Positions 35,331 to 44,482 of a DNA stretch of 64,000 nt are shown one piece after another. Under the pieces are notes generated by a model. That model was not told the DNA's origin. It saw nothing but the letters and a program-made list of their open reading frames with translations, and searched no databases. Origin of the DNA: a bacterium D16-36 (GTDB taxonomy: Bacteria > Bacillota > Clostridia > Lachnospirales > Lachnospiraceae). Each line of letters opens with the position of its first letter. Within the stretch, counting starts at the first letter, position 1. Location of the stretch: assembly GCA_003611745.1 (NCBI GenBank), contig RAYF01000002.1, positions 1-64,000 of the forward strand. The letters are read 5' to 3'. Both the position numbers and the translations under genes were made by a program.

Positions 35331-36584
35331 ATGTTAGAGAATGGAAAGCCGGAACTTCTTGTCCCGGCAAGCAGCCTTGAGGTGTTAAAAGTGGCGGTTG
35401 CCTATGGCGCAGATGCGGTTTACATCGGAGGGGAGATGTATGGGCTCCGCGCAAAGGCGAAAAATTTTTCGATGCAGGAGATGAAAGAGGGAATTGAATT
35501 TGCACATGCCCATGGAAAGCGTGTTTTTGTTACAGCAAATATCACGGCGCATAATAACGATTTGGAGGGGGTACGCCAGTATTTCAGCGAGCTGAAGGAA
35601 ATAGGGCCTGATGCCCTGATTATTTCTGACCCCGGAGTGTTTACGATTGCAGGGGAGGTGTGCCCGGAGATTGAGGTGCATATCAGTACCCAGAGTAACA
35701 ATGTAAATTATGCCACATACCGTTTCTGGCAGAAGCTGGGCGCGAAGCGTGTCGTATCAGCAAGGGAACTGTCGATTGATGAAATCAAAGGCATCCGCGA
35801 GAATATCCCGGATGATTTGGAGATAGAGACTTTTGTGCATGGGGCGATGTGCATTTCATATTCAGGGCGGTGTCTTCTTAGCAATTATTTTACAGGGCGT
35901 GATGCCAATCTTGGCGCCTGTACGCATCCGTGCCGTTGGAAATATTATATTATGGAGGAAAACAGGCCGGGAGAATATCTTCCGGTGGAGGAGAACGAGA
36001 GGGGGACATATATTTTTAATTCAAAAGATCTGTGTATGATTGAGCATATACCGGACTTGGTGGAGGCGGGAATCGACAGCTTCAAAATAGAGGGGAGGAT
36101 GAAGACAGCCCTCTATGTCGCAGATGTTGCCAGAACTTACCGTCAGGCGATTGACGACTATTTTGAATCACCGGAACTATATGAGTCGAAAAAAGCTTAT
36201 TATATGGAGGAGATTTCAAAATGCACTTACCGCCAATATACGACAGGATTTTTTTATGGGCCGACCACGCATGAAGCCCAAATTTATGATAACAACACGT
36301 ATGTCAAGAGATATACTTATCTCGGGATAGTGGGGGACGTAGATGAAGCCGGCTATGCGGAGATGGAACAGAGGAATAAATTCAGTTTGGGTGATAGGGT
36401 GGAAATTATGAAGCCTGCGGGGGAGAACCTTCTCGTTACTGTGGAAAAGATGCTTGACGAACGCGGAAATGAAATAGAAAGCTGCCCGCATCCCCAGCAG
36501 AAAATAAAGGTTTTGTTTAGCGCTGTACCGGATGCGATGGATTTGGTACGTGTGGAAAATATGCAGGATGAAAAGATTTCCTAA
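35331..36584 (+). CDS. U32 peptidase-family tRNA hydroxylation protein (TrhP type)
   Basis: A 417-residue U32 family protein. It carries the U32 signature around FVHGAMCISYSGRCLLSNY, with further cysteines in ACTHPCRW, and SFKIEGRMKTALYVA. Members TrhP/YegQ and Bacillus TrhP1/P2 are needed for tRNA wobble U34 hydroxylation rather than proteolysis. Adjacent trmR would methylate the product. Bacillus has two such genes (yrrN, yrrO); here only one is present, closer in length to the larger partner. Confidence 0.88.
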   Translation: MLENGKPELLVPASSLEVLKVAVAYGADAVYIGGEMYGLRAKAKNFSMQEMKEGIEFAHAHGKRVFVTANITAHNNDLEGVRQYFSELKEIGPDALIISDPGVFTIAGEVCPEIEVHISTQSNNVNYATYRFWQKLGAKRVVSARELSIDEIKGIRENIPDDLEIETFVHGAMCISYSGRCLLSNYFTGRDANLGACTHPCRWKYYIMEENRPGEYLPVEENERGTYIFNSKDLCMIEHIPDLVEAGIDSFKIEGRMKTALYVADVARTYRQAIDDYFESPELYESKKAYYMEEISKCTYRQYTTGFFYGPTTHEAQIYDNNTYVKRYTYLGIVGDVDEAGYAEMEQRNKFSLGDRVEIMKPAGENLLVTVEKMLDERGNEIESCPHPQQKIKVLFSAVPDAMDLVRVENMQDEKIS

Positions 36585-36635
36585 GGGATTGGAAATGAGT
36601 GGCCGTAACGGGAATTTCCCTAAGTATATAAAAAA

Positions 36636-36678
36636 AGCCCTATTGATGAAGTCTGTACCCATCAATAGGACTTTTTTT
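36636..36678. terminator. Bidirectional terminator between convergent genes
   Basis: AGCCCTATTGATG (36636-36648) pairs with CATCAATAGGACT (36660-36672). A runs flank the left and T runs the right, so it can stop both the U32 gene and the minus-strand cold-shock gene. Confidence 0.85.
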
Positions 36679-36817
36679 ACACAGCCCGCTGCCATGTAAG
36701 TTACAACCCTGTCCGAAAATCTATAACTTTTAAAACAAATGAAAACAAACACTTATCTATAAAAATTAGAATGATATCATACATTGATTATAACTGGGCG
36801 AGATTGGCATGGCGAAA

Positions 36818-37018
36818 TTAGCCAACCTTTACTACGTTTGATGCCTGAGGGCCTTTTTCACCGTTTACAACATCAAACTCAACAGCTTCGCCTTCGTCAA
36901 GAACCTTAAAGCCGTCCATCTGAAGTGCTGAGAAATGTACGAATACATCCTTGCCTGTTTCGTCGGAGATGAAACCAAACCCTTTTTTTGCATTAAACCA
37001 TTTAACTGTACCCTTCAT
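36818..37018 (-). CDS. Cold-shock protein (CspA family)
   Basis: A 66-residue single-domain RNA chaperone with intact RNP1 (KGFGFI) and RNP2 (VFVHFSAL) motifs and the family ending [20 protein letters not shown] lies just before the ATG. A promoter about 60-90 nt upstream leaves an untranslated leader of roughly 55 nt. It is monocistronic. Confidence 0.96.
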   Translation of the reverse strand: MKGTVKWFNAKKGFGFISDETGKDVFVHFSALQMDGFKVLDEGEAVEFDVVNGEKGPQASNVVKVG

Positions 37019-37078
37019 AGTACTGCCTCCTAAAACTAAAAAATTTTATGTCATTAAAATTTTAATGGCAATACATTA

Positions 37079-37107
37079 AATCTATCATATAAATGATGTG
37101 GTGTCAA
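37079..37107 (-). promoter_or_regulatory. Promoter of the cold-shock gene
   Basis: Read on the minus strand: consensus TTGACA (37102-37107), 17-nt spacer, TAGATT (37079-37084). A short ATTTTAAT/ATTAAAAT stem follows in the leader. Confidence 0.6.
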
Positions 37108-37253
37108 TGAAATTGCGGTTATGTTTTCGGTGGAAAAGTTCGCCTTTTCACATATTTTCCCTATATCTGCGCCATCCGGGACGGTTCAAAAGTTTTCAGG
37201 ACAGCCCGCTATAGCAGACTGGAACCATAGTTTGTGCGGGCGCGGCATAAAAC

Positions 37254-37282
37254 TTGACTGGAACTGCTATTTGCTATATTTT
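37254..37282 (+). promoter_or_regulatory. Possible promoter for the thioesterase gene
   Basis: TTGACT (37254-37259), 17-nt spacer and TATTTT (37277-37282). A GCTATTTG/CAAATAGC stem overlaps the -10 region. The 37019-37323 gap otherwise holds only the divergent cold-shock promoter. Confidence 0.35.
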
Positions 37283-37323
37283 ATTAACAAATAGCATGGA
37301 AATCATGGAGAGGATGTGTTAAA

Positions 37324-37749
37324 ATGGAAAGAAATTATATCAAATATTATAGAAGCGTAAATTATTATGAGACAGATCAGATGGGAATTGTCCACCATTC
37401 CAATTATATACGTTTTTTTGAGGAAGCAAGGCTTTATCTGATGAAACAGGCTGGGATGGATTACCGCAGGCTTGAGGAAATGGGGATTATCATTCCGGTT
37501 ACCTTTGTCCGCTGTAACTATCTGGTGCCGCTTCGTTTTGAGGATGAAGTGGAGATTGCTGCAAAGATAACAAAGTATGATGGGATTAAGATGGAAGTTT
37601 CCTACGAGATTTATCAGAAAGAAACAGGACAGCTTTGTACCAGAGGGATAACCGGCCACTGCTTTTTGGATCCCGGGTTAAAACCAATTCGCATGAAAAG
37701 GGCGTTTCCTGATTTGTTTGCAAAGCTGAAAGCGATGATTGAAGAATAG
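37324..37749 (+). CDS. Hotdog-fold acyl-CoA thioesterase (YbgC/FadM type)
   Basis: A 141-residue hotdog protein with the 4-hydroxybenzoyl-CoA thioesterase-like motif YETDQMGIVHHSNYIRFFEEAR, containing the catalytic Asp region, and a FVRCNYLVPLRFEDEV strand. It would hydrolyse acyl-CoA or acyl-ACP thioesters; the chain is unknown. It precedes the sulfotransferase-like gene by 18 nt. Confidence 0.9.
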   Translation: MERNYIKYYRSVNYYETDQMGIVHHSNYIRFFEEARLYLMKQAGMDYRRLEEMGIIIPVTFVRCNYLVPLRFEDEVEIAAKITKYDGIKMEVSYEIYQKETGQLCTRGITGHCFLDPGLKPIRMKRAFPDLFAKLKAMIEE

Positions 37750-37767
37750 GAAAAGGAGAAAAGGGAG

Positions 37768-39525
37768 ATGAAAGGAAAGGTAAGGGTTATCATTATTACT
37801 CTGGTGCTGCTGCTGATTGGGACCGGAGTGCTTCTCTGGAAGGTAAATGATATATCAAAGAAAGTGACAGAGCAGCAGGAGGCGAGCCTTAGGGAAGAGC
37901 GGGATCTTCTGGAAGAGCAGAAAGGAAAAGCAATTGATGAGACGAGGTCAGTCGATATCATTCCGCTGTATATGACGGGTGATAAGAAAAATGTTGTCAC
38001 CACACAGTTTAAAAATGTGAAAGAAGTGTATTCCGTTGCAAAATCTGCCGAGGTTGAGGAAAATCTGACCAATATTAAAAAAAATAAAATTTTCTCCCTG
38101 CAGGATGCGCTCTGGGCATACAACCCATACGGGACAAACCGTAATTCCATGTATGTATATTTTAAGTCAAATGGCAGGTGTTACTGCCGCTATACCATTT
38201 CCGTAAAGGATGAAAAAATCCCTGATTTTACCCGGACTGCGCAGGCGGGTGCTTCCGGCAATCTGACGAAGGAGCATGAGTACCAGATTACCGGGCTGGT
38301 AGCGGGCCAGACAAACTATATCACAATGCGCCTGTATAATGAAAGCGACGAGTTGGCGGAAGTGAGGACATTTGCCGTTACAGTCCCTAAGAGCAGGGTG
38401 AGGGCGCCGATGCTGCTTGATACGGTCAAGGGCAGAAGTAAATCTACTATATCAAATGGGCTTTTTGTCGTTTTTGAGGATGGGAAAAAAGTATCAGGCG
38501 TCAAGAAATATGCGATTCTTCTCTATGACAATTCCGGCGTCCTGCGCGGCGAGATACCAACAGACGGATACTGCGGGAGGAATATGGAAGAGGTGTATGA
38601 CACAATGCTCTTTGCATCCAGCAGGACACAGGTATCCCAGATTAATGCACTTGGACAGGTGGTAAAAACCCTTCCAACCAGCGGGTACCGTCAGGATGGG
38701 GAATTTACATATGACGGATACGGCAGTATTTTTATGATTGCTTCTGAAAACCGGAAAAAGGCAGTTCCGCGCAGTAAGGTAATAAAGGTGGAGCTGGAGG
38801 ACGGAAAAGTATCTGAGATGGTTGATATGAACAACCTTTTGGAACATGTATATAATAACGCAGTGAAGAAAGCAAAGAAGCAAAATGTAGACTGGGTCGG
38901 GCTTAATTCTGTAAGGGTCGTGGATGCAGGCACGCTGCTTCTGAGTGCAAAAAACATATCCAGTATCCTAAAGGTGAGCAATATCGGAAGCCTGATGACA
39001 AAAGTTGATTATATTATAGCAGATAAGAAGCTGTATGAACCTTACAAGAGCTTGAGGAAAAAAGTCCTTACAAAATCTGCCGGGGAGGATGCCGGGGAAG
39101 AGCCGGAGGAGACACCGGTAGTCAACAATATCCTGCATAAGCCAGTGAAAAAGGACCCGTTTGAGTCACAGTATGGGCAGGAAGCATTGGGATACAGGGC
39201 AAGGTCAGCAGAGGGGCAGAGTACAGTTACCTTGCTAAATTGCAATGTAGGAAACGGGGCAAAGAGTAATGGGGAGTCTTATTATTACAGCTATTTTGTG
39301 GACGAGGCTGCGAAAACCTATGAGTTGAGGGAAACGAAGGCACTTGACCAGACAAAAAGGGATGGGAATGCAGTTGCGCAGAAGGACAGCTTTATTTACT
39401 GCTGCAGTGATGAAAACCTCTTTACAGAGACAGACAAGGATGGAAAATTAATCCGGCAGTATTCTACAAAAGAGAGGCCATACCGTGTTTATAAGAAAGA
39501 TTTCAAGGGGTTCTGGTATTATTAA
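37768..39525 (+). CDS. Arylsulfotransferase-like (ASST fold) exported protein
   Basis: A 585-residue protein with an uncleaved N-terminal anchor (about 5-25), a short coiled coil (residues 30-50), a fibronectin-like region and a predicted beta-propeller. The segment VDWVGLNSVRVVDAGTLLLS followed by AKNISSILKVS resembles the DWxHxNSV...SxRN.S.I.KI core of bacterial aryl sulfotransferases, but Gly stands where they have His. A Glu/Pro-rich insert sits near 445-460. Catalysis is doubtful; it may be an inactive relative. GGAGAAAAGGGAG precedes the ATG. Confidence 0.6.
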   Translation: MKGKVRVIIITLVLLLIGTGVLLWKVNDISKKVTEQQEASLREERDLLEEQKGKAIDETRSVDIIPLYMTGDKKNVVTTQFKNVKEVYSVAKSAEVEENLTNIKKNKIFSLQDALWAYNPYGTNRNSMYVYFKSNGRCYCRYTISVKDEKIPDFTRTAQAGASGNLTKEHEYQITGLVAGQTNYITMRLYNESDELAEVRTFAVTVPKSRVRAPMLLDTVKGRSKSTISNGLFVVFEDGKKVSGVKKYAILLYDNSGVLRGEIPTDGYCGRNMEEVYDTMLFASSRTQVSQINALGQVVKTLPTSGYRQDGEFTYDGYGSIFMIASENRKKAVPRSKVIKVELEDGKVSEMVDMNNLLEHVYNNAVKKAKKQNVDWVGLNSVRVVDAGTLLLSAKNISSILKVSNIGSLMTKVDYIIADKKLYEPYKSLRKKVLTKSAGEDAGEEPEETPVVNNILHKPVKKDPFESQYGQEALGYRARSAEGQSTVTLLNCNVGNGAKSNGESYYYSYFVDEAAKTYELRETKALDQTKRDGNAVAQKDSFIYCCSDENLFTETDKDGKLIRQYSTKERPYRVYKKDFKGFWYY

Positions 39526-39601
39526 TGCGTAGTGTGTGGTTATGTGTTTCCGGCTGGTTTCTGAATTGTTTGCCGGATGCCCTTTTTTTCAGTGTTTATC
39601 G

Positions 39602-39630
39602 TTGACCAAAAGTAGAAAAAGTTGTATACT
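39602..39630 (+). promoter_or_regulatory. Promoter of the fsa-tkt operon
   Basis: TTGACC (39602-39607), 17-nt spacer, TATACT (39625-39630). Each box is one base from consensus. It drives the aldolase gene starting at 39683 and probably the transketolase genes. Confidence 0.75.
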
Positions 39631-39682
39631 TAAAAAGAGTTTTGAGCATTATAAAATATTTTAATTATAGGAGGAAGTAAAT

Positions 39683-40339
39683 ATGAAATTTTTTGTTGAC
39701 ACAGCGAAGATTGAGGACATCAAGAAAGCAAATGAAATGGGTGTAATTTGTGGTGTTACAACAAACCCGTCCCTGATTGCAAAAGAGGGGGGAAAGAGCC
39801 AGGTAGAGGTTCTGAAAGAGATTGCTGAGATTGTTGACGGCCCAATCAGCGGTGAGGTTAAGGCTACAACAGTCGATGCAGAAGGCATGATTGCAGAGGG
39901 AAGGGAGATTGCAAAGCTTCATAAGAACATGGTAGTTAAAATTCCTATGACAGTAGAAGGGTTAAAGGCTACAAAAGTTCTTTCCAGCGAAGGGATTAAG
40001 TGTAATGTTACATTGATCTTTACTGCAAATCAGGCTCTTCTGGCTGCAAAGGCAGGCGCTGCATATGTATCTCCTTTCCTTGGCCGTCTGGATGATATCT
40101 CTCAGGCAGGTATTGACCTGATTGAGACAATCACAGCTATTTTTAACAATTATGGCATTGACACAGAGATTATCGCAGCAAGCGTCCGCAATCCAATCCA
40201 TGTTACAGACTGTGCATTAGCAGGCGCTGATATCGCAACAGTCCCTTATTCTGTAATTGAGCAGATGACAAAGCATCCTTTGACAGATCAGGGTATTGAG
40301 AAGTTCCAGAAAGACTATATTGCTGTTTTTGGTGAGTAG
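39683..40339 (+). CDS. fsa: Transaldolase-like protein / fructose-6-phosphate aldolase
   Basis: A 218-residue small transaldolase-family enzyme (TalC/FSA group). The Schiff-base lysine is in [38 protein letters not shown] and [10 protein letters not shown] are family signatures. Small members act either as transaldolases or as fructose-6-phosphate aldolases; the adjacent transketolase genes favour a pentose phosphate role. AGGAGG precedes the ATG. Codon usage is that of a well-expressed gene. Confidence 0.92.
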   Translation: MKFFVDTAKIEDIKKANEMGVICGVTTNPSLIAKEGGKSQVEVLKEIAEIVDGPISGEVKATTVDAEGMIAEGREIAKLHKNMVVKIPMTVEGLKATKVLSSEGIKCNVTLIFTANQALLAAKAGAAYVSPFLGRLDDISQAGIDLIETITAIFNNYGIDTEIIAASVRNPIHVTDCALAGADIATVPYSVIEQMTKHPLTDQGIEKFQKDYIAVFGE

Positions 40340-40462
40340 TCAAGAGTAACAAATACATAGCAGCATCTTGGACAGCTTGTGTCAGCGCTGCGCCGCAGGC
40401 TTAAGGGATGCACATGTCCGGCATGGCCGGTTTATAAATGCAGCGCAGGAATGGAGTAAAAT

Positions 40463-41293
40463 ATGGATACTTTAGCATTAAAGAAAACTGCGAATGAAGT
40501 GCGTAAAGGCATTGTGACTGCCGTTCACAGTGCGAAGTCCGGTCATCCGGGCGGCTCTTTATCCGCAGCAGATATCTTGACATATCTTTATTTTGAGGAG
40601 ATGAACATTGATCCAAAGGATCCGAAGAAAGCGGACAGAGACCGTTTCGTACTTTCAAAAGGGCATATTGCCCCGGGATTTTATTCTACACTGGCACAGA
40701 GGGGCTTTTTCCCGGTTGAGGATTTAAAGACACTCCGCCATGTTGGGTCTTATCTTCAGGGACATCCGGATATGAAACATATCCCGGGCGTGGACATGTC
40801 TAGCGGTTCCCTAGGACAGGGCGGTTCTGCAGCAGTGGGAATGGCTCTGGCCGGAAAGCTTGACAATGCTTCTTACAGAGTATATTGTCTGTTTGGAGAT
40901 GGTGAGATTCAGGAAGGTCAGGTATGGGAGGCATCAATGTTTGCCGGCGCCCACAAGCTTGACAATCTTGTATTTATTGTAGATAATAACGGATTACAGA
41001 TTGACGGAAGCGTTGAAGACGTTTGTTCTCCATATCCAATTGCTGATAAGTTTAAGGCATTTAACTTTAATGTAATTGAAATTGATGCACATGATTTTGA
41101 ACAGATCGAGGGCGCATTTAAGAAGGCCAGAGAGACAAAAGGCATGCCGACTGCTATTATTGCCAAGAGTACAAAGGGCAAGGGCGTATCCTTCATGGAG
41201 AATCAGGCAAGCTGGCATGGTACTGCTCCGAATGATGAACAGTATGCACAGGCAATGGCAGATCTTGAGAAAATCGGGGAGAGCTTGAAATAA
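40463..41293 (+). CDS. tktN: Transketolase, N-terminal subunit
   Basis: A 276-residue split-transketolase subunit binding thiamine diphosphate and Mg2+. It shows SAKSGHPGGSLSAADIL, LSKGHIAPG and the TPP motif from GDGEIQEGQVWEA to DNNGLQ. With the C-terminal subunit encoded 18 nt downstream it forms the complete enzyme that exchanges two-carbon units between sugar phosphates. Split transketolases are common in anaerobic Firmicutes. Confidence 0.95.
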   Translation: MDTLALKKTANEVRKGIVTAVHSAKSGHPGGSLSAADILTYLYFEEMNIDPKDPKKADRDRFVLSKGHIAPGFYSTLAQRGFFPVEDLKTLRHVGSYLQGHPDMKHIPGVDMSSGSLGQGGSAAVGMALAGKLDNASYRVYCLFGDGEIQEGQVWEASMFAGAHKLDNLVFIVDNNGLQIDGSVEDVCSPYPIADKFKAFNFNVIEIDAHDFEQIEGAFKKARETKGMPTAIIAKSTKGKGVSFMENQASWHGTAPNDEQYAQAMADLEKIGESLK

Positions 41294-41311
41294 GCAGAAT
41301 GGAGGAAAAAA

Positions 41312-42253
41312 ATGGCAGACGTTAAGAAAATCGCTACTAGAGAAAGTTATGGTAATGCATTAGCGGAGCTTGGAAAGGATTATCCTGATTTAGTTGTATT
41401 GGATGCAGACCTTGCAGCGGCAACGAAGACAGGGGTCTTTAAGAAGGCATTCCCAGACAGGCATATTGATTGCGGTATTGCAGAGAGCAATATGGTTGGC
41501 ATTGCAGCAGGTCTTGCTACGACAGGTAAAATTCCTTTTGTCAGCTCTTTTGCGATGTTTGCATCAGGCCGTGCTTTTGAGCAGGTCCGCAATTCTGTAG
41601 GATATCCGAAGTTAAATGTGAAAATCGGTGCAACCCATGCAGGTATCTCTGTCGGCGAAGATGGTGCAACGCATCAGTGCTGTGAGGATCTTGCATTAAT
41701 GCGTGTGATTCCGGGGATGGTGGTAATGAATCCTTCTGATGATATCGAGGCTAAGGCAGCAGTAAAGGCAGCGCTTGATTATCAGGGACCGGTTTATATC
41801 CGTTTCGGAAGACTGGCAGTGCCAGTGATTAATGACAATCCGGATTACAAGTTTGAGCTTGGCAAGGGTGTTGTACTCCGTGAAGGAAAGGATGTTACAT
41901 TAGTTGCAACCGGGCTGGAAGTCGGCGAGACTCTTGCAGCAGCAGAGAAATTGGCAGCAGACGGCATTGATGCGAAAGTAATCAATATCCATACAATTAA
42001 GCCTCTGGATGAGGATTTAATTGTAGCTGCCGCAAAGGAGACTGGGAAAGTTGTTACAATTGAGGAGCACTCTGTGATTGGCGGGCTTGGAAGCGCTGTC
42101 TGTGACTGTTTATCAGCAAAGGCACCTACTCAGGTTCTCAAAATCGGCGTGAACGATACCTTTGGCGAGTCTGGCCCGGCTGTAGAGCTGATTAAGAAAT
42201 ACGGTTTGGACTCTGAGGGAATTTATGCAAAGGTAAAAGAGTTCATGGCATAA
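41312..42253 (+). CDS. tktC: Transketolase, C-terminal subunit
   Basis: A 313-residue subunit containing the pyrimidine-binding and C-terminal domains. It has DCGIAESNMVGIAAGLA (catalytic Glu), FAMFASGRAFEQVRNS, and GVNDTFGESGPAVELIKKY near the end. GGAGG precedes the ATG. Confidence 0.95.
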   Translation: MADVKKIATRESYGNALAELGKDYPDLVVLDADLAAATKTGVFKKAFPDRHIDCGIAESNMVGIAAGLATTGKIPFVSSFAMFASGRAFEQVRNSVGYPKLNVKIGATHAGISVGEDGATHQCCEDLALMRVIPGMVVMNPSDDIEAKAAVKAALDYQGPVYIRFGRLAVPVINDNPDYKFELGKGVVLREGKDVTLVATGLEVGETLAAAEKLAADGIDAKVINIHTIKPLDEDLIVAAAKETGKVVTIEEHSVIGGLGSAVCDCLSAKAPTQVLKIGVNDTFGESGPAVELIKKYGLDSEGIYAKVKEFMA

Positions 42254-42349
42254 GATATCGTGGGATAAAGTTATCTAATATATATTTGCTGCCTCAGATA
42301 TTTCAGTTTGGGGCAGCACCATTGTTAGTAATGCTATATTGATAAAAAG

Positions 42350-42388
42350 AGAGAGGCAATTGCTAGAAATATGCAGTTGCCTCTTTTC
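42350..42388 (+). terminator. Terminator after the transketolase operon
   Basis: AGAGGCAATTGC (42352-42363) pairs with GCAGTTGCCTCT (42373-42384, one mismatch), followed by TTT. A second weak stem (GCTGCC/GGCAGC) lies at about 42288-42317. Confidence 0.75.
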
Positions 42389-42423
42389 TAACGACAGGGG
42401 CTGTGTGGAATATAGGAGGGGAT

Positions 42424-42924
42424 ATGGAATATCAGAAATTGAGCAAAAAGGCAAGGGGATGTATGCTGGTAAATGAATGTATACTAGCATTCGTGTGTAC
42501 AGTTATAATAGGGGTTATATGGCATTTTCTGCAGGATGCCCAGATTCCTTTCAATATTAATTTTATCTGGATATTAGCTGTAGCAATCTGGGTTCTTTCT
42601 CTGGCTGCCCCATTTTACCGCTATGAGCGTTACCGCTACCGTTTTTCCGAGGAAGATATTGACGTGCGGGAAGGATTTCTATTTCTGCACCGTGATATTG
42701 TTCCGATAGAAAGGCTTCATAAGGTGGCATTGGAAAGCGGGCCGGTTGACCGTATCTTTGGCCTTTCCAAAGTGATTGTTACCACGGCCGGAGGGGATGT
42801 GACAATCCGCTTTCTGGAGGAAGAGGCTGCAAGGAAGATTGTGGACAGGCTGAAGGTAAGGATTAACCAATATGCGGTGGACAGGAGGGAAAATGAAGGA
42901 GAAGCAGGAAATTATCAGGCTTAG
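42424..42924 (+). CDS. bPH2 domain membrane protein, YdbS-like
   Basis: A 166-residue protein with two N-terminal membrane helices (about 18-38 and 45-65) and one bacterial PH domain (bPH2/DUF304), seen in FLFLHRDIVPIERLHKVALESGPVDRIFGLSKVIVTTAGG. In Bacillus the ydbS-ydbT pair has been linked to resistance to membrane-active bacteriocins. AGGAGG precedes the ATG and the gene overlaps the next one by 32 nt. Confidence 0.85.
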   Translation: MEYQKLSKKARGCMLVNECILAFVCTVIIGVIWHFLQDAQIPFNINFIWILAVAIWVLSLAAPFYRYERYRYRFSEEDIDVREGFLFLHRDIVPIERLHKVALESGPVDRIFGLSKVIVTTAGGDVTIRFLEEEAARKIVDRLKVRINQYAVDRRENEGEAGNYQA

Positions 42925-44422
42925 GAATCACATTAGTTATATTTTTGAGCAGGCATGGCACTGGATTGTACTGTTTGCATGTGTGCTATTTAGCAGTGAG
43001 GACTCTTTGAAGCTGGGGATGGAACTGATTCAGAAGGGAAATATTATACAGGGGCTTCTGGCAATGGGAGGGGCGCTGTTCGTAATGCTGCTTGTCTGTG
43101 CATGGTATTTAAACCGCTGGTACCGTACCACAATTACGATACAGGATGGAACAATCACTTCTGCGAAGGTAACATTAAACACACGCATCAATACGATGTC
43201 CATATCTAATATTTCAAATATTAATCTGGAGCAGAATATATTTGAGATGCTTGTTGGGACATATAAGCTTAAGATAGATACAAACAGTTTATCCACGGCC
43301 GATACGACGGATTTGGAAATCCTTTTAAAGAAGAAAGAGGCAGAAGAGGTGAAACAGCTGCTTCTTGCTATGTTGAAGGAACAGGAGGATGGGGAACCGG
43401 ATGGTGAAAAAATAGAAGAAGCCCCTACAGATACTGGCGAATTTGATATTATGCAGGGGGAGTGCGATATTGTTTATTCTAATAAGGATATTTTGAAGAA
43501 TGCACTAATTACTATGTCTATAATAGAATTTGCCGGGGCGTTAGGCATGGTTGTGCTGGCAGCTGGGACAGCTGCTGTGGCCTTCCGTGAGGAGAAAGAG
43601 ATTCTTGCCATACTTGGTACACTGCTGTTGCAGTTTGTGCTGGCGAGCTCCCTGATAGCAGATTTTATCAGGAAATTCCTGCAGGATTTTCATTTCAGGG
43701 CAAAGCGCCATGGGGATAAAATTTATGTGTACTGTGGCCTGTTCAAAAAGAAGAGTTACGTGGTTCCGGTGGATAAGATAAATGCAGTTACTTTAAAATA
43801 TACATTTATAGGAAGAATTTGCAAAAGGGCATATGTAAAGGTGATTAATATCGGCGGACAGGGTGAGGAGGCCGACGGCATGAAGCTTTTGTTGACAGAT
43901 ACCTATGGGGAGTTAGGGCGGAAATTAAATATTTTGCTGCCGGAGTTCGAACTTCCTCAGATAGAACGGATGATAAAGCCGCCGAAAAGGCTTTTGGGAA
44001 TATACAGAGTGTATGCTGTTTTCAGTGCGGCTGTGGCTTTTGTGGCATGTGAGTGTACGGTTGCCCTGACGGGGGAGGGCGGCATAGGAGGAATGACGGT
44101 TTTGGCAGGGCTTTTGGCCGGGGCAGCTGTCGGTGCATTGTATCTGTATATCTGCTATATGAAGTATAGGGCGAGCGGCATTATGTATACGGACAAAACT
44201 TTTATTCTCTCCCGCGGTATTTTTACAAAAAACATACAGACAATTCCATATGCCAGAATCCAGTTTATCCATACAAAACAGGGGCCGTTGATGCGCAGGC
44301 TGGGGTTGTTGGAGGGAAATGTTTCTATTTTGGCGAGTGCCCTGAGCCAGACGCAGTATATGGGAATTTTTGACAGAGGGGATTTCAAGAGGTTAGAGGA
44401 GAAGTTTAGGGAGACATATTAA
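42893..44422 (+). CDS. Multi-bPH2 domain membrane protein, YdbT-like
   Basis: A 509-residue membrane protein with about six helices in three pairs and three bPH2 segments (near 85-165, 275-355 and 425-500); IPYARIQFIHTKQGPLMRRLGLLEG is the clearest. An acidic linker lies near 160-190. It is the larger half of the YdbS/YdbT-type pair. GGAGGG precedes the ATG inside the upstream gene, so the two are coupled. Confidence 0.85.
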   Translation: MKEKQEIIRLRNHISYIFEQAWHWIVLFACVLFSSEDSLKLGMELIQKGNIIQGLLAMGGALFVMLLVCAWYLNRWYRTTITIQDGTITSAKVTLNTRINTMSISNISNINLEQNIFEMLVGTYKLKIDTNSLSTADTTDLEILLKKKEAEEVKQLLLAMLKEQEDGEPDGEKIEEAPTDTGEFDIMQGECDIVYSNKDILKNALITMSIIEFAGALGMVVLAAGTAAVAFREEKEILAILGTLLLQFVLASSLIADFIRKFLQDFHFRAKRHGDKIYVYCGLFKKKSYVVPVDKINAVTLKYTFIGRICKRAYVKVINIGGQGEEADGMKLLLTDTYGELGRKLNILLPEFELPQIERMIKPPKRLLGIYRVYAVFSAAVAFVACECTVALTGEGGIGGMTVLAGLLAGAAVGALYLYICYMKYRASGIMYTDKTFILSRGIFTKNIQTIPYARIQFIHTKQGPLMRRLGLLEGNVSILASALSQTQYMGIFDRGDFKRLEEKFRETY

Positions 44423-44430
44423 AACGAAGC

Positions 44431-44449
44431 AAAACGCAAGCGTTTTTTT
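44431..44449 (+). terminator. Weak terminator after the bPH2 genes
   Basis: AAAACG-CAAG-CGTTTT stem with a T run to 44449. The stem is short and AT-rich, so read-through into the transporter genes is possible. Confidence 0.45.
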
Positions 44450-44482
44450 CGTTTACAATATCTAAGGAAATGAGGATTATTT

